Assembly (NCBI GenBank): GCA_018268735.1 | Contig: JAFDWA010000088.1 | Location: 1 to 6,657, forward strand | Length of the DNA stretch: 6,657 bases | Source: Actinomycetota bacterium | Lineage (GTDB): Bacteria > Actinomycetota > Acidimicrobiia > Acidimicrobiales > Microtrichaceae | Direction: 5' to 3' | Translations under genes and position numbers: made by a program | Shown: positions 1-4,823 of the stretch, in pieces | Layout: every line of letters starts with the position of its first letter | How positions within the stretch are numbered: position 1 is the stretch's first letter | The notes under the pieces: model-generated | Seen by the model: the letters and a program-made list of their open reading frames with translations, nothing else | The model's database searches: none | Told to the model about the DNA's origin: nothing

Positions 1-631
1 GGATGAACGAGATCGCCTTCTCGGCCAGGTCGTCCGCGAGGTGGTAGCCGTCCTCGGGCCGAGCGGGCGGCTCGATCGGATGGTTGTCGTGCACCAGGTC
101 CGGGAAGTACGAGTTGGTCTCGCCGCCGAGGAACCCGTAGAAGCGCTCGAAGCCCCGCCCCAACGGCCAGCGGCCCTTGTAGGCGGCGAGGTTGCACTCC
201 TCGCCCGGGGTGAGGTGCCACTTGCCGATGCAGTACGTGTTGTAGCCCCGCTCGGCGAGCACCTCGGAGATGAAGCCGTTCTCGAACGGGATGCGGGTCG
301 AGATGCCGGGGAACCCGGACGCGAACTCGGCGATGGTGGCCATGCCGTTCGAAGTGGCGTTGCGCCCGGTGAGCAGCGAGGCACGGGTCGGGGAGCACAG
401 CGCCGTGGTGTGGAAGTTGGAGAAGGTGACGCCCTTCTCCTGGATGCGGCGCATGTTCGGGCACTCGACCGGGCCACCGAAGATGTCCATCGTGGCGTAC
501 CCCAGGTCGTCCCAGGTCAGGAACAGGACGTTCGGAGCGCCCTCCGGTGCCCTGGGCGCAAGGTACGGCGTCCAGTCCGGCTCGGAGTCCCGGATGTCGA
601 GCTCGATGCGGCCGTTGAAGTGCTTGGGCAT
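1..631 (-). CDS. Cys-type arylsulfatase, N-terminal 210 residues (gene continues past the left edge)
   Basis: Hydrolyses sulfate esters; member of the type I (formylglycine-dependent) sulfatase family. Read on the minus strand from the ATG at 631. Visible landmarks: the metal-binding Asp pair in TWDDLGY (Asp41-Asp42), the signature CSPTR at 79-83 followed by ASLLTGR to residue 90, where Cys79 is the residue converted to formylglycine, and GKWH at 136-139 with the usual Lys and His. The stretch PLGRGFERFYGFLGGETN resembles the large mycobacterial and Pseudomonas AtsA-like arylsulfatases, which from memory run to about 750-790 residues, so roughly a quarter of the protein is here. No signal peptide is seen, which suggests a cytoplasmic enzyme. 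A GGAGG lies 5 nt before the start. It sits 158 nt downstream of the maturase on the same strand, which fits co-expression. The cysteine (not serine) version agrees with either maturation route. The exact sulfated substrate cannot be told from this part. Confidence 0.93.
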   Translation of the reverse strand, partial: MPKHFNGRIELDIRDSEPDWTPYLAPRAPEGAPNVLFLTWDDLGYATMDIFGGPVECPNMRRIQEKGVTFSNFHTTALCSPTRASLLTGRNATSNGMATIAEFASGFPGISTRIPFENGFISEVLAERGYNTYCIGKWHLTPGEECNLAAYKGRWPLGRGFERFYGFLGGETNSYFPDLVHDNHPIEPPARPEDGYHLADDLAEKAISFI

Positions 632-636
632 GGTGT

Positions 637-641
637 CCTCC
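637..641 (-). promoter_or_regulatory. Ribosome binding site of the sulfatase
   Basis: GGAGG on the minus strand, 5 nt before the ATG at 631. It fixes the sulfatase start, because no other start in that frame nearby has a comparable site. Confidence 0.8.
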
Positions 642-789
642 GGTCACAGGAACGACGTGGGCCAACGCCCGTGGTCGACCTCTTGAGTCTGGTGCCCCCG
701 TCGCGGCGGTGTCCTCATCCTCTGGGGGTGAACGCCCACGACTCGGATGTCTCCGAACTGGCGACGCTCCGTTCGGGCGGGGCGAGCGC

Positions 790-2133
790 TCAGGACTGGT
801 GGCAGTGCTTGGCCTTGCGCCCGCTGCCGCAGGGGCAAGGATCGTTGCGGCCCACCGAGGCGAACATCTGCATGATCTCGTCGGCGTAGCGGCCGCCTCG
901 GAGCAGCTCGGCCATCAACCGCATCGGGCCGTCGACGTGGTTGAAGAACTTCCGGTAGCCGGCGCAGAGGTAGTTCAGGCCGGCCTCGCCGTCGGGTGTG
1001 AGCGTGAACCGGTTCTTCGGGCACTCGCCGTTGCACGCGAAGCGCACCTCGCAGTTGCGGCAGTACGCCGGCAGCGTGTCGAGCTTCGCCTGGCCGAAAG
1101 CCCGCTGGCGCGGCGAGGCGACCAGTTCGACCATGTGGGTCTCGACGATGTTGCCGAGCAGGTGGTCGGGCTCGACGAAGTGGTCACAGGAGTAGACGTC
1201 GCCGTTGTGCTCCAGTGCGAGCGCGTCGCCGCACGTGCGGCGGAAGATGCACATGGGCGCCGGGAGCTCCAACCACGAGGCGAGCGCAGCGTCGAACATC
1301 TGCACGAACACCTCGCCCACGTCTCGCCGAACCCACTCGTCGAAGATCGTGGTGAGGAACGCCCCCCACGCCGCCGGATCGACCGACCGGTCGGTGACGG
1401 TGTCGCCCTCCTGGAAGCCAGTGTCGTTCTCGCGCTCGACGATCGGGATGAACTGCATGTGGCGCAAGCCGAGCTCGTCGCGGAAGTAGCGGTAGACGTC
1501 GAGGGGGTGGGACTGGTTGGCGGCGTTCACGGTGCACAGCACGTTCACGTCGACGCCGCGGTCCTGCAGGTGTGCCAGACCGCTCAGGACCCGCGCCGAG
1601 CTCGGGCGGCCCTTCTTGTCGACCCGGTACCGGTCGTGCAGCTCGGGTGGTCCGTCGATGCTCAACCCGACGAGGAACCGGTGCTCGGCCAGGAACCGGG
1701 CCCACTCGTCGGTGAGCAGCGTGCCGTTCGTCTGGATGGTGTGCAGAAGCCGTTGGCCGGGGCGGCGGAGACGTTCGGCGAGCGCGACCGCCTGGCGGAA
1801 GAAGTCGATCCCCATCAGGGTCGGCTCACCGCCTTGCCACGCCACGATCACCTCGCCGTCGGGCTGTGACTCGAGGAGCTGGCCGATGTAGGTCTCGGCC
1901 ACGTGGTCGGTCATGCGGAACCGGTCGCCCGGATAGAGCGCCTCCTTGGAGAGGAAGAAGCAGTACTCGCAGTCGAGGTTGCAGATCGGGCCGGTGGGCT
2001 TGGCCAGAAGATGGAACGCCCGCCGCGCCGTCAGCTCCGGGAACACGGGAGTCGATGGAGCGGGCGACGGCTGACGGCCGAGCTCCACTGGCGTCGCGGC
2101 TGGTTGCGTCATGGTCGCCGTGGCGGGTTGCAC
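790..2133 (-). CDS. Radical-SAM anaerobic sulfatase-maturating enzyme with C-terminal SEC-C motif
   Basis: Oxidises the active-site Cys (or Ser) of sulfatases to formylglycine without oxygen, using S-adenosylmethionine and three [4Fe-4S] clusters. Numbering from the GTG at 2133: radical-SAM CxxxCxxC at Cys51/55/58 (CNLDCEYC), GGEPTL at 101-106, then a SPASM domain with Cys295, 301, 316, 358, 361, 367, 371 and 390. As I recall it, this spacing closely follows the characterised Clostridium perfringens enzyme, and Asp317 right after Cys316 matches the position of its proposed catalytic Asp. Residues 427-445 form a SEC-C zinc motif (GRNDPCPCGSGRKAKHC), an appendage whose role is unknown and may be target recruitment. 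The 447 residues exceed the usual 370-400 because of this tail and a Pro-rich N-terminus. The start is uncertain: GTG 2133 has GGGAG about 15 nt upstream; ATG 2112 lacks a ribosome site but overlaps the stop of the upstream micro-ORF (ATGA). The sulfatase next door is the obvious substrate. Confidence 0.95.
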   Translation of the reverse strand: MQPATATMTQPAATPVELGRQPSPAPSTPVFPELTARRAFHLLAKPTGPICNLDCEYCFFLSKEALYPGDRFRMTDHVAETYIGQLLESQPDGEVIVAWQGGEPTLMGIDFFRQAVALAERLRRPGQRLLHTIQTNGTLLTDEWARFLAEHRFLVGLSIDGPPELHDRYRVDKKGRPSSARVLSGLAHLQDRGVDVNVLCTVNAANQSHPLDVYRYFRDELGLRHMQFIPIVERENDTGFQEGDTVTDRSVDPAAWGAFLTTIFDEWVRRDVGEVFVQMFDAALASWLELPAPMCIFRRTCGDALALEHNGDVYSCDHFVEPDHLLGNIVETHMVELVASPRQRAFGQAKLDTLPAYCRNCEVRFACNGECPKNRFTLTPDGEAGLNYLCAGYRKFFNHVDGPMRLMAELLRGGRYADEIMQMFASVGRNDPCPCGSGRKAKHCHQS

Positions 2134-2237
2134 GTCACCGTGTTCACGCTCCCATCCTGCCCGACCACGGTCACGCTGCCGTCACCCTCCGCGGGCGAGG
2201 GAGCGCGTGCAGCACCTCGCGCACCTGGTCGGTCCAT
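2109..2237 (-). CDS. Possible 42-residue peptide ending in a CxPxR (CNPPR) motif, upstream of the maturase
   Basis: A short minus-strand reading frame from the ATG at 2237, with GGAG 8 nt upstream; an in-frame GTG at 2255 is an alternative start. It stops at TGA 2111-2109, which overlaps the ATG at 2112 in the maturase frame as ATGA, a common sign of translational coupling. Third codon positions are almost all G or C from about codon 13 onward, as in the real genes here, but not in the first dozen codons. The peptide contains a two-fold DGSV unit (DGSVTVVG, then DGSVNTV) and ends TCNPPRRP, in which CNPPR fits the sulfatase consensus CxPxR that the neighbouring maturase modifies. Seen: the frame, the motif and the overlap. 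Inferred: that it is translated, or is a substrate or decoy of the maturase. It matches no family I know and could be chance, or the tail of a lost gene. Confidence 0.3.
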   Translation of the reverse strand: MDRPGARGAARAPSPAEGDGSVTVVGQDGSVNTVTCNPPRRP

Positions 2238-2404
2238 CTCGGTGACTCCGCTCACGCGGGCAGTGCGGCTCCAGACGAAGTGCTCGAACACCGACGAGCG
2301 CGGTGTACGAACGGTCGGACCGACGGGTGGAAGCCGGATGACACGTCCAGATGGACTCGATCTCGGACACGGCTTCATCCCTCGCGTCGGTGAGGAGAAC
2401 TGGA

Positions 2405-2452
2405 AGGCGGTGGACCGCTGCGTGGGGCCGACGGACCGCTTCTCCACCGCCT
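2405..2452. repeat. Inverted repeat with 10-bp perfect arms
   Basis: AGGCGGTGGA at 2405-2414 is the exact reverse complement of 2443-2452, with a 28-nt loop. It lies inside 2238-2509, where I find no supportable gene: the open frames there have atypical composition and no recognisable protein. It could be a weak terminator or structured leader upstream of the maturase; no T-tract follows on either strand. Confidence 0.35.
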
Positions 2453-2509
2453 GTGCGACATCTGTTCGACATCGAAGGTCCAGCGGCGATGGGGACGGCG
2501 CCCGGGATC

Positions 2510-2543
2510 GAGCGATCCACCTGCAGTTGCAGGGGGATCGCTC
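2510..2543 (-). terminator. Long hairpin just past the 3' end of the tRNA-Gly fragment
   Basis: Arms 2510-2525 and 2528-2543 match at 15 of 16 positions (one A opposite G). The innermost bases must open to give a loop of about 4 nt. On the minus strand it begins only 3 nt after the tRNA discriminator base at 2547, where a tRNA transcription terminator or processing structure would lie. There is no run of T after it, so termination would not be the textbook intrinsic type. It supports the view that the sequence on the low-coordinate side of 2547 is the original flank downstream of the tRNA gene. Confidence 0.45.
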
Positions 2544-2546
2544 CAG

Positions 2547-2591
2547 AGCGGGTGAGGAGAATCGAACTCCCGTATTCAGCTTGGGAAGCTG
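2547..2591 (-). other. 3' part of tRNA-Gly(CCC): candidate attachment-site scar
   Basis: On the minus strand this reads, in order: anticodon loop TTCCCAA (2587-2581, anticodon CCC at 2585-2583) with the 3' anticodon stem GCTGA, variable loop ATAC, T stem GGGAG, T loop TTCGATT, T stem CTCCT, acceptor 3' strand CACCCGC (2554-2548) and discriminator T at 2547. The 5' anticodon stem CAGC is present, but position 27 (C at 2592) no longer pairs with A43. Upstream there is no D arm and no GCGGGTG acceptor strand, so the 5' half is absent and the gene cannot make a tRNA. Retention of exactly the anticodon stem to 3' end is typical of tyrosine-recombinase attachment sites in tRNA genes. If so, the chromosome flank lies at lower coordinates and the integrated element at higher ones, with an intact tRNA-Gly at its far end. 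A simple deletion is the alternative. Confidence 0.75.
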
Positions 2592-2605
2592 GTCGGAAGG
2601 GTGTG

Positions 2606-2702
2606 CTGACCAGCCCGTTCAGGCGAACGCCCTGGTCAGGTCGTACTTCGCGTGCCATGCCGTACCGCTGCAGCACCCCTGATCCCACTCCGTAGGGTCA
2701 CG
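2606..2702. repeat. Diverged direct repeat, copy A (with nested hairpin)
   Basis: Aligns without gaps to 4630-4726; by my count 74 of 97 bases are identical, with shared blocks such as CTCCGTAGG, CCTGGTCA and CTGACC. Similarity ends sharply on both sides. The first 34 bases of copy A fold on themselves: 2606-2613 pairs with 2632-2639 (8 bp) and 2616-2620 with 2625-2629 (5 bp), around an AGGC loop. It begins 14 nt from the end of the tRNA fragment and ends 58 nt before the AbiEii-like stop codon. On the minus strand the hairpin could serve as that operon's terminator. I do not recognise the family. Confidence 0.7.
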
Positions 2703-2760
2703 CTGGAGTCACGCCAGCCGGGCCTCGCGTACTGAGCCTGCCGCGCTGAGGTGACCGGGA

Positions 2761-3525
2761 TCATCGCCCGCCGAGAGCGTCGAGGAACGCGGCGGCGTTG
2801 TAGCTGATCTCCTCGGCAGTGATGGCCTGGTAGCGCTCGTCGTTGGAGAGGATGAGCACCGACCGGGCCCGGGCCGCTCCAACGACGAGATGGTCGCGAA
2901 TGATCGTCGCCACCACGCGAGCGAGGCTCGGGTTGGCGCCGGCGAGGTCGGCGGCGGCATCGCCGCCGAGGTGGAGGAGCAGGTTGTAGATGTCCCAGAG
3001 GTCGCCAGGTCGCTTGTCGGGGCCGGCGCCGCGCCGCCGGTCCAGGTAGGCGTGGAGCTTGGTGGCGAGCAGCGCGCCGGTGGTGGCCACGGGCACTGTC
3101 GCCTCGACCTGCGCATCGGTGGCGAGGAGTCGCATGCGTGTCGCGGCGGCCAGCGCGTGCGCGTGTCCAGCGACGTAGAGCAGGTCCTTGTCGTCGAGGT
3201 GCGCCACGTCGGCGTCGTCGACCGGTTCGACGTCCTGGAACTGCACCTCCGCACCGGCGATCGTGATCGTGTGCGGGTCGGCTGCGTCGTAGGTGGCGTC
3301 ACCGCGGGCGCGCAGGACCTCGAGAGCGGTCGGCGTGTAGCGCTGGTCGGTGACGGCATCGAGGTCCGCGGTCGCTCGCACGGCTCGGCCCAGACGGACG
3401 GTGACGGCGACGCCGCCGATCACGGCGAACGGCGGGATGTCCTCGGCTTCGAGCGCGGCTGCCGCCCGCACGAGCGGCACCATGGCCGGGCCGGGAAGGA
3501 CGACCGTGGGGACGTCAGCGCTCAT
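2761..3525 (-). CDS. AbiEii-like nucleotidyltransferase (type IV toxin-antitoxin toxin)
   Basis: Predicted nucleotidyltransferase-fold protein of 254 residues. In the AbiE family the toxin transfers nucleotides to cellular targets (tRNA in some studied homologues) and arrests growth, which can abort phage infection. Seen: GG at 37-38 (AVIGGVAV), then ATADLDAV with Asp54 and Asp56, giving the GG...DxD metal-binding signature; KLHAY with Lys156; and GDLWDIYNLL with Asp175 and Asp178, like the KD/L...DL motifs of AbiEii proteins. The start chosen is the ATG at 3525, because the frame upstream to 3654 lies inside the antitoxin-like gene and gives low-complexity sequence. It overlaps the preceding gene by 11 nt, so translation is probably coupled; no strong ribosome site is seen. 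It is shorter than the roughly 300 residues of the classical lactococcal AbiEii, so it may belong to a divergent nucleotidyltransferase subfamily. Confidence 0.8.
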   Translation of the reverse strand: MSADVPTVVLPGPAMVPLVRAAAALEAEDIPPFAVIGGVAVTVRLGRAVRATADLDAVTDQRYTPTALEVLRARGDATYDAADPHTITIAGAEVQFQDVEPVDDADVAHLDDKDLLYVAGHAHALAAATRMRLLATDAQVEATVPVATTGALLATKLHAYLDRRRGAGPDKRPGDLWDIYNLLLHLGGDAAADLAGANPSLARVVATIIRDHLVVGAARARSVLILSNDERYQAITAEEISYNAAAFLDALGGR

Positions 3526-4561
3526 GCCACACGGCCTCGCCGTCGGGCCGCCACTCGGCGAGCACCTGGAGCGACCTTGCGTCGCCCAGTGCTGCCAGGT
3601 CGAGGGCGGCGGCCACCGGGTGGACCAGGAGCCACCCGTGGTGACGCCGTCCACCTGACGCCGGATCGGGGGGCGCGGTCACCTGGTGGACGACAGGCAC
3701 GGCGACCGAGGCGGCTGCGGCCAGGGGATCGGAGGCTCCGTAGCGCCGGATGGCGATGGACAGCAGCACGGGACCGGGGACGTAGAGGTCGAGCGGCCCG
3801 TCGGCCGCGGTGACGATCGGCGCGCCGAGCTCGATAGCGGCCTGGGTGCCCCCGAGCCGCCAGGTCGGTTCGGTCGGGTCGTGCGCTCGATCCCAGTCCT
3901 TCGGGTCGGGGACCTTGGCGAGCCATCGCCGGTCCGTCGGCGCCCATTCCCGGGCGAGCGCCCAGAACAGCTCGGGCAGCACTGGTTCCCCGTCCCCGGT
4001 GAGCAGCCCTGCGCCGATGAGGGCCCGTCGGGCGTCGCTCGTGGAGGAGCGGGCGAGGTCGAACTGGTCGGCCGACGTCGTGGTCCGGACCTGGCGCGGG
4101 TCGTTGTCGTACCGACGCCGGAGCAGCTCGTAGGCCACGACTCGTCCGGCCCGCCCGACGACCCCGACCGGCATCGGCCGCTCGCCTGGTTCCACGACGT
4201 CCACGCTTGTGTCGATCCGGATGCCGGGCGCACGAAGGAACAACCTCCCCGTCGCGAGATCGAGGTAGCCCCAACCCGCTTCCCTGAGCGCAACCTGGGC
4301 CGGCTGGTTGATCCGGTCGGCGACGACCAGCACCAACCGGTCGGCTGACGGCAGGCCCTTCCGCTTCAGAGCCTCGACGCGGTCGACCGTTGCGTAGGCC
4401 ATGGTCTTCACCTGGATGGCCACCCGGTGACCATCCAGCTCGATCTCGAGGTCAGCGGTGGAGTCGCGCCCGACCTGCACGTCTCCCACAGCCTCGACGA
4501 GCGCGGCCACCGCCTGCTCGCGCAGGCTCCGGTCGAGAACGTCAGTCGATCGCCGGGCCAT
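3515..4561 (-). CDS. AbiEi-like antitoxin/regulator with a nuclease-like N-terminal domain
   Basis: 348 residues, first gene of the pair. AbiEi antitoxins bind inverted repeats in their own promoter and counteract AbiEii without stable complex formation. Here residues 36-52 (ADLEIELDGHRVAIQVK) resemble the core of a PD-(D/E)xK nuclease fold, with a Q-x-K in place of E-x-K. This is followed by LVLVVADRI and GWGYLDLATGRLFL (97-110), a strand pattern found in long AbiEi proteins. Residues about 138-190 look like a winged helix (VVAYELLRRR...SDARRALIGAGLL). The segment LGGTQAAIELGAPI (237-250) resembles the C-terminal AbiEi domain. The ATG at 4561 has no ribosome site close by; a TACACT 6 nt upstream could be a -10 box of a leaderless transcript. 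A perfect 34-bp palindrome starts 17 nt upstream and is the likely self-operator. The nuclease likeness may be purely structural, since the acidic residue of the usual E-x-K is Gln50. Confidence 0.75.
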   Translation of the reverse strand: MARRSTDVLDRSLREQAVAALVEAVGDVQVGRDSTADLEIELDGHRVAIQVKTMAYATVDRVEALKRKGLPSADRLVLVVADRINQPAQVALREAGWGYLDLATGRLFLRAPGIRIDTSVDVVEPGERPMPVGVVGRAGRVVAYELLRRRYDNDPRQVRTTTSADQFDLARSSTSDARRALIGAGLLTGDGEPVLPELFWALAREWAPTDRRWLAKVPDPKDWDRAHDPTEPTWRLGGTQAAIELGAPIVTAADGPLDLYVPGPVLLSIAIRRYGASDPLAAAASVAVPVVHQVTAPPDPASGGRRHHGWLLVHPVAAALDLAALGDARSLQVLAEWRPDGEAVWHER

Positions 4562-4577
4562 GCGGTAAGTGTAGGCA

Positions 4578-4611
4578 CCTCCGGTATCCGGGTATACCCG
4601 GATACCGGAGG
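4578..4611. promoter_or_regulatory. Perfect 34-bp palindrome, candidate operator of the AbiE-like operon
   Basis: The 17-bp arms (4578-4594 and 4595-4611) are exact reverse complements with no spacer, centred on GTATAC, with the core ATCCGGGTATACCCGGAT. Each arm also contains CCGG twice (CCGGTATCCGG), so four CCGG half-elements are spaced along one face. It lies 17 nt before the AbiEi-like ATG, where -35/-10 elements would be. AbiEi proteins are known to repress their own promoters through inverted repeats, so autoregulation is the natural reading. As RNA it would also make a very stable hairpin, but no T-tract follows. Confidence 0.7.
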
Positions 4612-4629
4612 ACGCTCAGTGGGGGTCCA

Positions 4630-4726
4630 CTGACCTGCGGGTTCACGCGAACAGCCTGGTCACGCCGTAGTTCTCGTGCCGGCGAGTATCGCTGAGACAC
4701 CCCGGCTCCCGCTCCGTAGGATCACG
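4630..4726. repeat. Diverged direct repeat, copy B
   Basis: Second copy of the 97-nt repeat at 2606-2702, in the same orientation, displaced by 2,024 bp. The whole AbiE-like pair lies between the copies. The fold in copy B is weaker but keeps the same layout: TGACC at 4631-4635 pairs with 4658-4662 and GTTC at 4641-4644 with 4649-4652, around ACGC. It sits between two divergent promoters, so it is not at the end of any present gene. No frame through it shows mostly synonymous differences between the copies, so I see no sign of coding selection. Confidence 0.65.
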
Positions 4727-4777
4727 CCCGATCGGCCCCGCGTGCTCGGCTTTCGGCGCCGATAACGGTTGGAGCGG

Positions 4778-4805
4778 GCGTGCAAGCACGCAGTGTGCAT
4801 CGCAC
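4778..4805. promoter_or_regulatory. Two adjacent GTGC/GCAC inverted repeats, candidate operators for the XRE module
   Basis: GCGTGC-AA-GCACGC at 4778-4791 and GTGC-ATC-GCAC at 4795-4805 share the half-site GTGC with a 2- or 3-nt spacer; their centres are about 15-16 bp apart. They lie directly before the start at 4824. A TAAAAT at 4817-4822 could be a -10 element. If so, transcription would begin very close to the GTG and the repeats would cover the -35 to -10 space. XRE-type antitoxins commonly repress their own operon through such dyads. No good -35 hexamer is seen. Confidence 0.4.
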
Positions 4806-4823
4806 GACCACAACGATAAAATT

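Noticed and set aside
644..718. Possible 24-codon peptide between maturase and sulfatase (minus, ATG at 718)
   Set aside because: Its only ribosome-site-like bases touch the start codon, the peptide is Arg/Pro-rich without a motif, and nothing else supports translation.
753..776. CCGAAC/GTTCGG inverted repeat just after the maturase stop
   Set aside because: Only 6-bp arms with a 12-nt loop and no T-tract; such matches are common in GC-rich DNA, so I do not call it a terminator.
41..889. Long plus-strand open frame of 282 codons
   Set aside because: It lies antisense to the sulfatase and the end of the maturase, has no recognisable protein features, and arises from the high-GC third-position bias of the real genes.
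709..1869. Plus-strand open frame of 386 codons antisense to the maturase
   Set aside because: Low-complexity Ala/Val/Glu-rich translation; the minus strand encodes a clear radical-SAM enzyme with all expected cysteines.
790..2133. The radical-SAM protein as a peptide (RiPP) maturase rather than a sulfatase maturase
   Set aside because: The eight auxiliary-cluster cysteines and the Asp after the third one follow sulfatase-maturase spacing, and a Cys-type sulfatase lies next to it; the micro-ORF is kept only as a separate speculative finding.
2389..2399. Second occurrence of GGTGAGGAGAA, as in the tRNA fragment (2551-2561)
   Set aside because: Only 11 bases are shared and the following bases do not continue as a T loop or anticodon arm, so it is not a second attachment site.
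2182..2688. Minus-strand open frame of 168 codons through the intergenic junction
   Set aside because: It reads straight through repeat A, the tRNA-Gly fragment and the hairpin, and gives no family-like sequence; the frame is an artefact of high GC.
2606..2702. Repeat copies as the shared C-terminus of a lost integrase or transposase gene
   Set aside because: Minus-strand frames can be read in both copies, but the differences between them are not concentrated at synonymous positions, a stop lies just upstream in copy A, and the residues match no integrase tail I know.
2606..4726. The two 97-nt repeats as integron attC sites with gene cassettes
   Set aside because: attC sites need an overall palindrome closed by RYYYAAC and GTTRRRY core sites; neither repeat shows these at its ends.
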